Shown here one piece after another: positions 26,050 to 34,560 of a stretch of DNA of 64,000 bases. The position numbers were made by a program, and so were the translations under genes. Each line of letters begins with the position of its first letter. The stretch's first letter is position 1. The notes beneath the pieces were generated by a model. It was not told the DNA's origin and made no database searches. It saw nothing but the letters and a program-made list of their open reading frames with translations. The DNA comes from Nitrospira sp. (lineage in GTDB: Bacteria; Nitrospirota; Nitrospiria; Nitrospirales; Nitrospiraceae), in contig CP126121.1 of NCBI GenBank assembly GCA_030123625.1, positions 3,636,179 to 3,700,178 on the forward strand, given 5' to 3'.

Positions 26050-26157
26050 TGCTGAGGTTAAGGTTCAGGTTAAGGCCAAGGGTTGGGAAATCTGATGGAG
26101 AGTAAGAACACGTTTCATGTCCTTAGCCTCAGCCGTAACCTTGACCTGGGCCTATTG
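26050..26157. repeat. Imperfect palindrome, repeat family A, copy 3
   Basis: The left arm CTGAGGTTAAGGTTCAGGTT pairs imperfectly with the right arm CCTTAGCCTCAGCCGTAACC. It fills the whole gap between the PLD-like gene and the FAD monooxygenase. The loop is longer than in the other two copies (at 16632 and 20088). Confidence 0.7.
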
Positions 26158-26168
26158 GAGAGTTGCGT

Positions 26169-27437
26169 GTGACTGAAGAAACCGACATCGCCGTAGTCGG
26201 AGCCGGTGGAGGAGGGGCCGTGTTGGCCCTTGCACTGGCCCAGAAGGGGATCAAAACGATCGTCTTCGAACAGGCACCGGGACCACCGCAGGGATTGCGC
26301 GGAGAGATTCTGCAGCCGAACGGACAACACGTGCTCGATCGCTTGGGACTCCTGAGTCGATTGCCGGTGGAGTCTACCAGAACGGTGCATAAGTTTCATT
26401 TTTGCCGTGTCGGTGGCGAACGGCTGTGCACGGTGGATTATAGCGAACTGCCTCCACCGCACAATCGAGCCGTGGTCACACTACCGAATGTGGCGCACCA
26501 TGCCATTCTGAGCGCGATCGAGCGAGAATCCTCCGTCTCATTGCGGTATCGATCGGCATTCACGGGTCTGCTGCGAGAGAATGGGCGGGTCGTTGGACTG
26601 ACCGCGAAACAAGGGGAAGATAGCGTGACCGTGAAGGCGAAGGTGGTCGTTGGGGCCGATGGAGCATTTTCAAAAGTTCGGGAAGCCTTGCAGATCCCCG
26701 CCGATCTTCATCTCTACCCGCAGGGGTATTTAATTGCCATTGCGGAAGCGGCAGTCCCGATCTCGGAAGCGAAGTATTTTGTAGGCAAACGGACAATCCT
26801 CGGGATGTTTCCCGCTGCCGGGAACAAAGTCTACCTGTTCTACATGATCAAAGCCGGCTCGTATGAGCAGGTAAAAGAGAGAGGCATCGTTGCCCTACAG
26901 GACGCGTGGAGCGCGATCGATCCGTCCAGTGAGGTGATCTTCCGTACTTTGACCGACTGGAAGCAAACCGCCTTCATGCCGACCGGGCGTGTCCGTACCC
27001 CGACGTGGGTGGCTGATGGGGCGGTCCTGATCGGGGATGCGGCGCATGCGATGAATCCTCACGCGTCGCAGGGTCGCATGCAGGCGATGGTGGACGCGAT
27101 GACGCTGGCCGATCTTTTACCTGAATGTCTGGCAACGAATGATTACTCTGCCGCAATGCTCAGGCGCTATGAAGACTCGCGACGGCCTCACGTCAGAATG
27201 CTGCAAAAGTTGGCTGATGAACAAGTGCTGTTCTGGAACACAGCAAATCCGCTCATCGCCTTTTTTAGGGACCGTGTTTTCCGTACGTTGGACTGCAACC
27301 CACGACTGCGGTATCGCGTCTTATCGACGACAGCAGGACTCAGGAAGGAGCCCCCATTCGGCATAATGGATCGCTTCATGGCAGCCGGATTGTTGCCGGA
27401 CTATTCTGTACGCAACCGAGCAATCAGAGGCATGTAA
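26169..27437 (+). CDS. FAD-dependent monooxygenase (UbiH/kynurenine-hydroxylase type)
   Basis: This 422-residue flavoprotein starts at GTG 26169 with GGAG 8 bases upstream. The FAD-binding loop is VVGAGGGGAVLALALAQKG, followed by FEQAP. A second FAD motif is GDAAHAMNPHASQGRMQAMV. These identify the group A aromatic-ring hydroxylase fold. Members hydroxylate quinone precursors, kynurenine or other aromatics using NAD(P)H and O2. The DG motif (VVGADGAFSKVREAL) is intact. The C-terminal helix (MDRFMAAGLLPDYS) could touch the membrane. No quinone biosynthesis genes are adjacent, so the substrate is open. Confidence 0.85.
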   Translation: MTEETDIAVVGAGGGGAVLALALAQKGIKTIVFEQAPGPPQGLRGEILQPNGQHVLDRLGLLSRLPVESTRTVHKFHFCRVGGERLCTVDYSELPPPHNRAVVTLPNVAHHAILSAIERESSVSLRYRSAFTGLLRENGRVVGLTAKQGEDSVTVKAKVVVGADGAFSKVREALQIPADLHLYPQGYLIAIAEAAVPISEAKYFVGKRTILGMFPAAGNKVYLFYMIKAGSYEQVKERGIVALQDAWSAIDPSSEVIFRTLTDWKQTAFMPTGRVRTPTWVADGAVLIGDAAHAMNPHASQGRMQAMVDAMTLADLLPECLATNDYSAAMLRRYEDSRRPHVRMLQKLADEQVLFWNTANPLIAFFRDRVFRTLDCNPRLRYRVLSTTAGLRKEPPFGIMDRFMAAGLLPDYSVRNRAIRGM

Positions 27438-27445
27438 GAACCCCA

Positions 27446-28201
27446 ATGCAATCGGTAGACTGGACGATTGATGGATTACCGGAGGAGACGCAAAAGCTCT
27501 TAAAGTCATACGTGAAGGATGTATCGAAACTCTATGGAAATGAATTGGAAGGTATTCTGTTATATGGCAGTGCGGTGCGAGGAGAATTTTTGCCGGGCCG
27601 CTCCAATCTCAACCTATTGTTGGTGATGTCGTCCTATGACCTCTCAGTGCTGAAAAGATATGACAGTATTCATAAGCACTGGAGCAAGGAACAAGTGGTT
27701 GTTCCTCTGTTTTTGACGGCGGCTGATCTCCAATCCGCGTCGTTCGTCTTCCCTCTCGAATACCAAGACATCCATGAATGCCATCGACTGCTGTGGGGAC
27801 AAGATCCCTTCGTCGGACTCAAGATCGATGCCCGTTACTTGGCCGCAGAAGTGTTACAGGCGTTACGAGGGAATCTGCTCCGCCTGCGTCAGCGACTCGT
27901 GGAAGGGCAAAGCACCGAAGAAGCCATGACCATCCTCTTGTCGCTCTCCATCACCGCCCTCTTACCGGCACTTCGAGGTTTGCAACGGCTGTTGTCGCGA
28001 CCCGTGCTTGCGCATGGGGAGCCGCTCCTGAAAGATCTCGAATCTCACCTGGAAATCAACCTTGCCGGGCTTCGCGATGCGCTCTTGCTCAAGCGTGGGC
28101 GCATCTCCCCGGGGCAGAAAGAGATCCCGAGACTCATGGATCGATATCTTGAAAGTTTGACAAAGCTCGTAACTGTCGCCGAAGAGCGGATCACACGATG
28201 A
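27446..28201 (+). CDS. Degenerate Pol-beta-type nucleotidyltransferase
   Basis: This 251-residue protein shows the start of a minimal nucleotidyltransferase fold: LEGILLYGSAVRGEFLPGRS with Gly41-Ser42. The metal-binding Asp-x-Asp that should follow is Asn-x-Asn (Asn54, Asn56 in SNLNLLLV). Without these acids the transfer reaction is unlikely, so it may be a pseudoenzyme or bind nucleotide only. The C-terminal half is helical (ALRGNLLRLRQRLVEGQSTE) and may resemble HEPN-like partners. It lies 8 bases after the FAD gene and overlaps the next gene by 4 bases. Confidence 0.75.
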   Translation: MQSVDWTIDGLPEETQKLLKSYVKDVSKLYGNELEGILLYGSAVRGEFLPGRSNLNLLLVMSSYDLSVLKRYDSIHKHWSKEQVVVPLFLTAADLQSASFVFPLEYQDIHECHRLLWGQDPFVGLKIDARYLAAEVLQALRGNLLRLRQRLVEGQSTEEAMTILLSLSITALLPALRGLQRLLSRPVLAHGEPLLKDLESHLEINLAGLRDALLLKRGRISPGQKEIPRLMDRYLESLTKLVTVAEERITR

Positions 28202-28953
28202 TCCTTCGTCCGGTGAAACGAATCATCGGTGTGACGTCGCTAGGTTTGATCTTGATGTCGGGTGTGAATGCAGCGCAGGCCTCGTTATATGAGCGACCCA
28301 AAGAGCGCGTGCCGCTTCCCAACCCCATTGGATATGTCAGCGATCATGCCCACGTGGTAGAGCAGGAATGGAAAGACCGCATCAGGTCCGTCTGCATCGA
28401 TCTTGAGAAGAAAAGCGGTGTGGAAATGGTCATCGTGACGGTCCCCAGCATCAAACCGTATCCGTCGGCCAAGCACTATGCGGACGCATTGTATGAAAAG
28501 TGGCAAGTTGGATCGACCCAACAAGAACATGGGCTGATGGTCTTGGTGGCCGTGCAGGAACGGCAGGCGTCGATGGCGCTGGGGCGCAAAATGTTTCCGG
28601 TCATCACACCGACTGTCAGGAGCGAAGTCACTCGCGACTATCTTCAGCCTGCGATCGAACGGGGGCATTTCGGGGAAGGGTTGTATCGAACGGCGGTTGC
28701 ATTGGCGACACCGGCACAAGAGGTGAGGCTCAATACCCCCTCGCGGCCTCGGATCAAGGGACTTGGCATCTGGATTACACTCGGCACCACCATCGCCGTT
28801 ATGGTGTTTTTTTGGTGGATCAGCCGTCCCGATCTCCGACATCCCTATCGACGCATCCAGAAAGGTGAATATTGGGGAACCGGCCAAGGCGGCTTCGGGG
28901 GGAACTGGGGGGGCTTCGGCGGTTGCACGAGCGGGGAAGGATATAGGAGTTGA
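28198..28953 (+). CDS. Membrane-anchored TPM-domain protein
   Basis: This 251-residue protein has a signal peptide (VTSLGLILMSGVNAAQA), a periplasmic TPM domain (residues 40-180: VSDHAHVVEQEWKDRIRSVC, VEMVIVTVPSIKPYP, QEHGLMVLVAVQERQASMAL), a membrane helix at about 198-216 and a cytoplasmic Gly/Trp-rich tail. TPM domains (YgcG/TLP18.3) occur in photosystem repair factors and in many bacterial membrane proteins of unknown function. The topology fits the bacterial type. It overlaps the degenerate nucleotidyltransferase gene by 4 bases. Confidence 0.82.
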   Translation: MILRPVKRIIGVTSLGLILMSGVNAAQASLYERPKERVPLPNPIGYVSDHAHVVEQEWKDRIRSVCIDLEKKSGVEMVIVTVPSIKPYPSAKHYADALYEKWQVGSTQQEHGLMVLVAVQERQASMALGRKMFPVITPTVRSEVTRDYLQPAIERGHFGEGLYRTAVALATPAQEVRLNTPSRPRIKGLGIWITLGTTIAVMVFFWWISRPDLRHPYRRIQKGEYWGTGQGGFGGNWGGFGGCTSGEGYRS

Positions 28954-29045
28954 GTGGTGGTTCACGTCATGAACGCGGGAGCGTCAGGTTGCTTTCACCA
29001 AATTTCTCATTCGGCTATACTCACGGCATGAGAAAGGAGAGTGTC

Positions 29046-29300
29046 ATGACCAGGGTCAATAGCGCTGAAGCCAAGAAACAATTGGGACAAATTCTTGCGC
29101 GCACCGCTCGCACGAAGCGTCGAGTGATGGTCACAAGCCGAGGTAAAGATGTGGCGGCCGTTGTGCCGATTGAAGACGTGCAGCTCCTCGAAGAGATCGA
29201 AGACCGGCTGGACCTCGATGAGGCCCGTGCGGCATTGGCGAATGTCAAGCGAGAAGGCACGGTCGCCTGGAAGAAGATCAAACGGGATCTTGGTTTATGA
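29046..29300 (+). CDS. Phd/YefM-type antitoxin
   Basis: The ATG at 29046 has AAAGGAG 6 bases upstream and gives 84 residues; an upstream start at 29028 is less well placed. TRVNSAEAKKQLGQILARTA and VMVTSRGKDVAAVVPIEDVQ are the Phd/YefM DNA-binding fold that represses its own operon. The C-terminal helix (LDEARAALANVKREGTVAWK) is the toxin-neutralising part. A RelE-like toxin follows 8 bases downstream. The pair should form a type II toxin-antitoxin system with autoregulation at the promoter just upstream. Confidence 0.9.
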   Translation: MTRVNSAEAKKQLGQILARTARTKRRVMVTSRGKDVAAVVPIEDVQLLEEIEDRLDLDEARAALANVKREGTVAWKKIKRDLGL

Positions 29301-29308
29301 GTTGAACG

Positions 29309-29566
29309 GTGCTGTCTCAGATCGAGTTCTCTCGCCAAGCCGATCGTCAATTTCGCAATCTGCCATCACAGATTCAACAGCGGCTCAAATCCAAAATCGA
29401 CTCTCTCGCAACAACGCCTCGTCCTCATGGATCTGAAAAACTCAGTGGTACCGACCAATTCTACCGGATTCGGGTGGGAGACTATCGCATTGTCTATGCC
29501 GTTGAAGAGGATCGTCTGCTTATCCTCGTGGTAAAAGTGGGTTATCGTCGTGAAATCTATCGCTAG
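29309..29566 (+). CDS. RelE/ParE-type toxin
   Basis: This 85-residue protein starts with GTG. IEFSRQADRQFRNLPSQIQQ, then PRPHGSEKLSGTDQFYRIRV and DYRIVYAVEEDRLLILVVKV give the complete RelE/ParE fold. The C-terminal YRREIYR supplies the basic and tyrosine residues used by RelE ribonucleases, which cut mRNA in the ribosomal A site. A Phd/YefM antitoxin precedes it. RelE is more likely than the gyrase-targeting ParE because of the RxYRIVY and terminal Arg/Tyr residues, but the two are hard to separate. Confidence 0.9.
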   Translation: MLSQIEFSRQADRQFRNLPSQIQQRLKSKIDSLATTPRPHGSEKLSGTDQFYRIRVGDYRIVYAVEEDRLLILVVKVGYRREIYR

Positions 29567-29591
29567 AAGCATTCGTATGGGAGACTCATTT

Positions 29592-30365
29592 ATGAACAGT
29601 ACTTGTTTTTTGAACCGCTTCCCGTTTTCGCTGAGTGTCCTGGCCACCCTCGTAGTATTCGTGTCCGGGTGCTCTGCGCCGGCTAAAGAAGTCAAGAGTG
29701 CATCGACCATTTCTCAAGATCTCACCGATGCCGCGATAGAGCGCTACATTCGTACCCATCCGGAAGTGATCGAACAATCGCTGCAGGGATTGCTGGCCAA
29801 ACGGGAAGCGGAACAGAAGGAACGTCAAAAAGCTGCCCTTGCGACGAAGCAGCAGGAACTGCTGTACGATCCCTTATCGCCGGTGAGCGGTAATCTGAAG
29901 GGCGAAATCACTCTGGTCGAGTTCTATGACTACCGCTGCGGTTTCTGTAAGCGCGCGGCATCAGCCGTCACCGAACTTCAGAAAGAAGACTCACGGGTAC
30001 GAGTGGTCTATAAGGATTTTCCAATTCTAGGCGAACCGTCAGAGTTAGCTGCCAAGGCTGCACTCGCGTCTCAGACACAAGGCAAGCACCAAGCCTTCCA
30101 CGAAGCGCTGCTCGCTTCCCATGCCGACATGACCAAAGAAGCCATCTTGAAGATTGCCGCTAAGGTTGGTCTCGATGCCAAGCGCCTGGAAGCCGACATG
30201 GCCAATCCTAAATGGCAGGTCGTCATCGCGAAGAATCGGGCCCTCGCACACGAACTCGGTATCTCAGGAACTCCAGGTTTTATCGTCGGTAACGAGCTAG
30301 TGCCTGGTGCATTGGATTTGAATGGGCTAAAGGAACTCATTGCCCAGGCGGGACATGGGAAATAA
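29592..30365 (+). CDS. DsbA/ScsC-like thiol-disulfide lipoprotein
   Basis: From the ATG at 29592, preceded by GGGAG, the product has 257 residues. A lipoprotein signal ends in VFVSGC. A helical region (residues 35-90, rich in Glu/Lys/Gln) precedes a thioredoxin-fold domain with the catalytic pair CGFC (YDYRCGFCKRA) and the cis-proline loop SGTPGFIVG. The N-terminal extension and CGFC/TP combination resemble ScsC/BdbD-type periplasmic oxidoreductases. It probably catalyses disulfide formation or isomerisation in exported proteins. No DsbB or DsbD partner is adjacent. Confidence 0.87.
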   Translation: MNSTCFLNRFPFSLSVLATLVVFVSGCSAPAKEVKSASTISQDLTDAAIERYIRTHPEVIEQSLQGLLAKREAEQKERQKAALATKQQELLYDPLSPVSGNLKGEITLVEFYDYRCGFCKRAASAVTELQKEDSRVRVVYKDFPILGEPSELAAKAALASQTQGKHQAFHEALLASHADMTKEAILKIAAKVGLDAKRLEADMANPKWQVVIAKNRALAHELGISGTPGFIVGNELVPGALDLNGLKELIAQAGHGK

Positions 30366-30420
30366 CGGAGTTTTGCAGAGGCACCAACATAGTGCACTGT
30401 AGTTAAAACGTCAAAATAGT

Positions 30421-30692
30421 ATGCCGACGATTTCCATGTTTTACGGGATTCTCATTCGGATGTTCTTTCGAGACATCGAGAAACATCACATGCCACACAT
30501 ACATGCCGATTACCAAGGTAAAGTCGCAGTGTACTCAATTCCTGACGGAACGCTTTTGGCCGGTGATCTGCCTTGAATAAACACAAGCTAGTCGTCGCAT
30601 GGATCGAAATTCATCAAGAAGATCTGCTTGCAGACTGGGATTTGGCTGTCAACGGTAAGAAACTTTTTCCGATCAAAGGACTTGACCAATGA
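30421..30692 (+). pseudogene. DUF4160 gene with a frameshift
   Basis: The ATG at 30421 opens a DUF4160 protein (MPTISMFYGILIRMFFRDIE, HIHADYQGKVAVYSIPDG) that hits TGA at 30574 after 51 residues. The rest of the family sequence continues from 30576 in another frame (NKHKLVVAWIEIHQEDLLAD, LAVNGKKLFPIKGLDQ) and ends at 30692, overlapping the next ATG by 4 bases. One base appears to be lost near 30574. DUF4160 usually pairs with DUF2442 as a putative toxin-antitoxin module, which is the neighbour here. It is probably inactive unless frameshifting restores it. Confidence 0.8.
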
Positions 30693-30949
30693 GAATTATG
30701 GAACTGCAGGCAGAACCAAACTGGGTGCTATCCATCGTGACAGATGACGGTCGTATCGGCCGGTTTGATGTGAGCCCCTATCTTCAGTATGAGGCGTTCG
30801 AGGCGCTTCGAGACCAGAACGAATTTATGAAGGTAGTCAATGGTGGGTATTTTGTCGAATGGGATTGTGGTGCGGACTTGTCAGCCGACACGATTGAAGC
30901 GCGGTGGCAGGTTGTTGGAAACGTAGCCCGACAGCCAAGCTGGCTATGA
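30689..30949 (+). CDS. DUF2442 protein (intact copy)
   Basis: This 86-residue protein (MRIMELQAEPNWVLSIVTDD, FDVSPYLQYEAFEALRD, VVNGGYFVEWDCGADLSADT) is a full DUF2442 member. The family is small and often encoded directly after DUF4160, as here. It is thought to be an antitoxin or regulator. It overlaps the end of the broken DUF4160 gene by 4 bases. A second, damaged copy lies at 31545-31790, so the region has undergone a duplication. Confidence 0.82.
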   Translation: MRIMELQAEPNWVLSIVTDDGRIGRFDVSPYLQYEAFEALRDQNEFMKVVNGGYFVEWDCGADLSADTIEARWQVVGNVARQPSWL

Positions 30950-30980
30950 GCTGGGTAACGCCGCTCATCTCTTACGAGAC

Positions 30981-31175
30981 TTGCGCGATCAGATTCTGCC
31001 GCTAGACGCGATGCCGCTTGAGAGGAACCAGTTTGGGCAGTACTACGAAATTAGGGGCGCATTGAGCGGTCCCAATGGGATTATTCTGTCGGTTCGAACG
31101 ATTTGGATGACGGAACACTTGTCGGGAATCACGAAGTTTATTACACTGATACCAGATAGTCGGAGGGCAAAGTGA
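30981..31175 (+). pseudogene. DUF6883-like fragment
   Basis: A frame of 64 codons from TTG 30981 (GQYYEIRGALSGPNGIILSV, RTIWMTEHLSGITKFITLIP) resembles the C-terminal half of DUF6883 proteins, which are usually over 100 residues. The open frame extends upstream (YELGNAAHLLRDLRDQ) into the end of the DUF2442 gene without a plausible start. The N-terminal part seems lost. Its stop overlaps the next gene (GTGA), keeping the usual DUF6883-DUF4926 order. The family call is from memory and moderate. Confidence 0.5.
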
Positions 31176-31405
31176 GATTTGATTTCTATACCGATGTGGC
31201 GCTGGCTTGTGACTTGCCGGAGCATCGGCTCCGTCGAGGGGATATTGTCAAGATCGTTGAGCATCACGTGGCGCCTGATGGGACCGAAGGCTACTCTATC
31301 GAAGTCTTTACTGCTCTTGGAAGTACACTTACCGTGACGACCGTTCCCACAACCGCGCTCGAAGCGCTTCGGCAAGACGAAGTGCTCTGCGCCAGGACGC
31401 TGTAG
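31172..31405 (+). CDS. DUF4926-like protein
   Basis: This 77-residue protein (YTDVALACDLPEHRLRRGDI, VEHHVAPDGTEGYSIEVFTA) matches the small beta-barrel DUF4926 family. Members commonly follow DUF6883 genes as here and may form a toxin-antitoxin-like pair. The first gene of the pair is truncated, so this may be an orphan remainder. The start is GTG, overlapping the preceding stop. Confidence 0.65.
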   Translation: MRFDFYTDVALACDLPEHRLRRGDIVKIVEHHVAPDGTEGYSIEVFTALGSTLTVTTVPTTALEALRQDEVLCARTL

Positions 31406-31544
31406 GGAGCTTTCTTCCCATTTCTCCGAAGGATCTGTGCCCATGAGGTGGATGACCCTTGACGCAGTCTGCGAACCGTCGAAAAATGTGTGCGCATGAG
31501 CCTACTCTGGATCAGGGGGAGATAAAATCCGAACGATTTAAACA

Positions 31545-31790
31545 ATGAGAATTACGGAACTCCGGGCAACCAAATTGGGTGCTCTCCATTGTGGCAGACG
31601 ACGGTCGGATCGGCCGGTTTGACGTGAGCCCGTATCTTCAGTATGAAGCATTTGGGGCGCTTCGAGATCAAAGCGAATTTGTGAAGGTTGTTAATGGTGG
31701 GTACTTCGTCGAATGGGATTGCGGCGCCGACTTGTCAGCGGACACGATTGAGGCACGGTGGGGAGGTGGTTGGGAACGTGACCCAGCAGC
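31545..31790 (+). pseudogene. Second DUF2442 copy, frameshifted
   Basis: This segment copies 30689-30930 closely. It begins MRITELRA and then loses two bases, relative to the intact copy, near 31568. The family sequence resumes in another frame (LSIVADDGRIGRFDVSPYLQ, VEWDCGADLSADTIEARW) and its end is scrambled again after ARW. The gene is therefore broken at both ends. It marks a duplication of the DUF4160/DUF2442 region followed by decay. Confidence 0.8.
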
Positions 31791-32001
31791 GAACTGCCTA
31801 GCAAATCGTCAGCGCGCTCCATTCCTCTCTGCCAAAGCTTCAACGATATCAGTTTCGGCTTTGACGCCAATGCCTGAGTTGGTCTGGCATGCGTATAGAC
31901 TTGTTTAAGGGCGTTGGGTCTCCGATTTTCATAGCATCGAATAGCCTCATTGACTTCTCTTGTGTCGGCCCTCTAGACTTCGCCAGTATTTTCTAAAGGT
32001 C

Positions 32002-32318
32002 ATGGACGAAGAATCACTCGCACAAATCCAGCAACTCATCACCGTAGCGACCGACACTCTTCGGGGAGAACTCGCGGACTCCAAGCGGCACGCTGGTGTT
32101 CTGGCGGAAGGGCTTCGTCACGAACTCCGGTTTGTTGCCGAAGGATTTCAGATGCATCTCGACCGGCGTCATGCCGAAGATCGATCCTTCCTTGAAGAGC
32201 AATTCCGAGAAATACGCGCGCTCATCCACTCGCCTATGGACAGATTCAGGAACGTGTAGAGCGGTTGGAGCAGCGTGTCGGAACCATCGAACGGCATCTC
32301 GGCCTGACAATTCAATAG
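32002..32318 (+). pseudogene. Coiled-coil protein gene with a late frameshift
   Basis: The ATG at 32002 (MDEESLAQIQQLITVATDTL, GVLAEGLRHELRFVAEGFQM) opens a helical coiled-coil protein of a type I associate with Nitrospira-like genomes. It stops at 32259 after HSPMDRFRNV. From 32232 another frame continues the heptads (YGQIQERVERLEQRVGTIER) to a TAG at 32318, so a one-base change has split the gene. The function is unknown. Confidence 0.6.
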
Positions 32319-32461
32319 TTCCTGTCGACAAAGGTCGGACTCCATCAGGGCTCGTCTCAATACATGAGGCATTGCCTCACTCTCTCGTGCTGCTCTCTTC
32401 GTATTGCACCTTGTTCTGACGCGACGTATGATCGCATCCCTCCAATTCTTAAGGAGGATTT

Positions 32462-33196
32462 ATGGCAAAGATCACCGAGATCACTCCGGACCTGTTCCGC
32501 ATTACGACGTTCGTTGAACCGTTCAATATTCAGTTTAGTCAGTTCTTGGTGCGCGACGAGGAGCCGTTGCTGTTCCATACCGGTCCACGAGCCCTCTTTT
32601 CAGAGGTCAAAGCCGCCGTGGCGTCGCTCATCGATCCGCAAACTTTGCGATGGATTGGGTTCAGCCATTTTGAATCCGATGAATGCGCGACAGTGCCGGA
32701 GTGGCAGCGACTGGCTCCGCACTCCGAAGCGGTGTGCAGTCTAGTGGGCAAGATGGTGAGTGTCGATGATTGTCTGGCGCTTCGTCCCGCCAAAGGGATG
32801 GTCGACGGTGAGGTACTCCAGACCGGAAAATACCGATTTCGCTTTCTGGCGACGCCGCATGTTCCACATTGCTGGGAAGCGGGGCTGCTGTTTGAAGAAA
32901 CGGAACGGACGCTGCTCTCCTCGGATCTGTTTCACCAAGATGGGGACGTCGAGCCGATGACGGAATCGGATGTCATAGACAGGTGTCGCAAGACGCTGGT
33001 GCAGTATCAGCAAGGCCCATTGGCGAATTATGTGCCCTACTGTTCTTTAACAGAGGCGACGCTGAACCGGCTGGCAGCGCTACAACCTCAACGGCTGGCG
33101 ACCATGCATGGTTCGGTCTACGCTGGCGATGGAAGCAAAGCGCTTCAGGATCTTGCCGCTGTTTGGCGCGAGGTACTCGGTCCACCGTCACTGTGA
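32462..33196 (+). CDS. Metallo-beta-lactamase-fold protein (ODP type)
   Basis: This 244-residue protein has a perfect ribosome-binding site (AAGGAGGATTT before ATG). The metal motif reads HFESDE ([15 protein letters not shown]), the H-x-E-x-D form used by flavodiiron and ODP-type proteins instead of HxHxDH. Later ligands fit [20 protein letters not shown] and a final MHG ([10 protein letters not shown]). It lacks a flavodoxin domain, so it is not a full flavodiiron protein. ODP members bind a di-iron centre and can sense oxygen or act as oxidoreductases. The role here is unknown. Confidence 0.82.
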   Translation: MAKITEITPDLFRITTFVEPFNIQFSQFLVRDEEPLLFHTGPRALFSEVKAAVASLIDPQTLRWIGFSHFESDECATVPEWQRLAPHSEAVCSLVGKMVSVDDCLALRPAKGMVDGEVLQTGKYRFRFLATPHVPHCWEAGLLFEETERTLLSSDLFHQDGDVEPMTESDVIDRCRKTLVQYQQGPLANYVPYCSLTEATLNRLAALQPQRLATMHGSVYAGDGSKALQDLAAVWREVLGPPSL

Positions 33197-33408
33197 TGCA
33201 TCCGAAGCGACCATCGGGCTATCAATGATTACGATAAGCAAATGACTCCTTCCCAAAAAGAATTCCCGAACGGCTAAAGAGTTCCTGGAGAACTTGGTGG
33301 CGCTTGACCGGAGCCTACGAACAGGCTGAAAATGTGCTCAAGTTGAAGATTCGCTCCTCAAATCGTCCAGAGAAGCATTGTTGGACTCTAATAGAAAACA
33401 TAGGGAAT

Positions 33409-34035
33409 ATGAAAATCACCGTTATCGGAGCTTCGGCTGGTGTGGGACTCCAAGTCACGCGTCTTGCCCTTGAAAAAGGACATGAGGTCACCACCTTATC
33501 GCGCCGGATCGTTCCGCTTCCAGATCATGCCAAACTGAGAAGAGTGCAAGGAAGTGCGACAAATTCAAACGACGTAAGGGCCGCAGTCGAAGGAGCCGAG
33601 GCCATTCTGGTGACGCTCGGTGTGAGGAGTCCCTTTACCACCACTTTATTTTCCGACTCCGCGCGCATCTTGTTGCGCATCCTACAAGAAACCGGTTCCT
33701 CTGCAACCCTCATCGTGCTCACCGGGTTTGGCACAGGTGAAAGCTGGAGCTATAACTCTTTCCCGATGAGAATGTTGTTTACGCTGCTCCTCAAGAAGGT
33801 CTATGCAGACAAAAGCGAGCAGGAGCGGGTGATCACAAGCGGGTATCCCCGCTGGGAAATCGTGCGTCCTGGCCGGTTAACCAACGGTGCAATGACTAGC
33901 CGTTATCGTGTTCTGGACCACCTTGTGGAAGGAATGCGGGTAGGCGCCATTTCACGCTCGGATGTGGCGCATTTCATGCTGGCACAGGCGGAGCACCCGA
34001 CATACCTCGGCAAGTACGTGGCGCTGACCTACTGA
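33409..34035 (+). CDS. NAD(P)-binding atypical SDR protein
   Basis: The ATG at 33409 gives 208 residues. KITVIGASAGVGLQVTRLAL is the nucleotide-binding Gly-rich motif of atypical short-chain dehydrogenases (NmrA/NAD(P)H-binding type). ILVTLGV and VLTGFGTG follow the central strands, and YPRWEIVRPGRLT is the usual late motif. The catalytic Tyr-x-x-x-Lys of classical SDRs is not present in the standard place. Related proteins are flavin reductases or redox sensors. It converges with the DUF5069 gene, overlapping by 7 bases. Confidence 0.82.
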   Translation: MKITVIGASAGVGLQVTRLALEKGHEVTTLSRRIVPLPDHAKLRRVQGSATNSNDVRAAVEGAEAILVTLGVRSPFTTTLFSDSARILLRILQETGSSATLIVLTGFGTGESWSYNSFPMRMLFTLLLKKVYADKSEQERVITSGYPRWEIVRPGRLTNGAMTSRYRVLDHLVEGMRVGAISRSDVAHFMLAQAEHPTYLGKYVALTY

Positions 34036-34478
34036 CGTCGATGTGTTGGTTCTCGTCTTGGAACGGCCCGTCCTTCTTCGAGATCTTGAAGATCAGACCA
34101 AGCGGTAATATCGGTGCGTGACGGATCGATGGCGTCCAGGTATTTTTTGAACTTGGCCGCACTCTCAGGGGAACTCGGCCCGCGCGCCAACAGCTTCCGG
34201 TTCCATTCTTCCAGCTCGGCAGGCTCGTATGGTTTTGCCGTTTGCTCAAACCATTGCACGACTCCCTCATCGGTCGAATTGGCCTTCACGGCGGCCGTGA
34301 ATTGCTCGCTGGTGATTCCGACAAACTCCATCAGCCGTTCGTCCATCGGACACGGATAGATATATTCTCCTTCTGTTCCTGCGAGCACAGCCCGGCACTT
34401 GTCAATCATGCGGGCGAGATGAGCATAGCCCGCCATCTTGAATCGCATGCTGCGGGGGAAGTCTTTCCGTAAATCCAT
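34029..34478 (-). CDS. DUF5069 protein
   Basis: From the ATG at 34478 the product has 149 residues (MDLRKDFPRSMRFKMAGYAH, LARMIDKCRAVLAGTEGEYI, YPCPMDERLMEFVGITSEQF). This is the DUF5069 family, soluble proteins of unknown function. The frame is open 12 codons further upstream but without family similarity. The C-terminal 40 residues are charged and appear lineage-specific. Confidence 0.82.
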   Translation of the reverse strand: MDLRKDFPRSMRFKMAGYAHLARMIDKCRAVLAGTEGEYIYPCPMDERLMEFVGITSEQFTAAVKANSTDEGVVQWFEQTAKPYEPAELEEWNRKLLARGPSSPESAAKFKKYLDAIDPSRTDITAWSDLQDLEEGRAVPRREPTHRRQ

Positions 34479-34560
34479 CGTTAGAAGGCTGCTGAAAAAC
34501 TCGGTTGATGCCAATAATATGACCGGAATTTTCGGTGTGATGCTAACGTCAGAATAATCT

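Noticed and set aside
28285-28965. 226-codon - strand frame opposite the TPM gene
   Set aside because: The TPM protein has signal peptide, domain and coupling; this frame has none.
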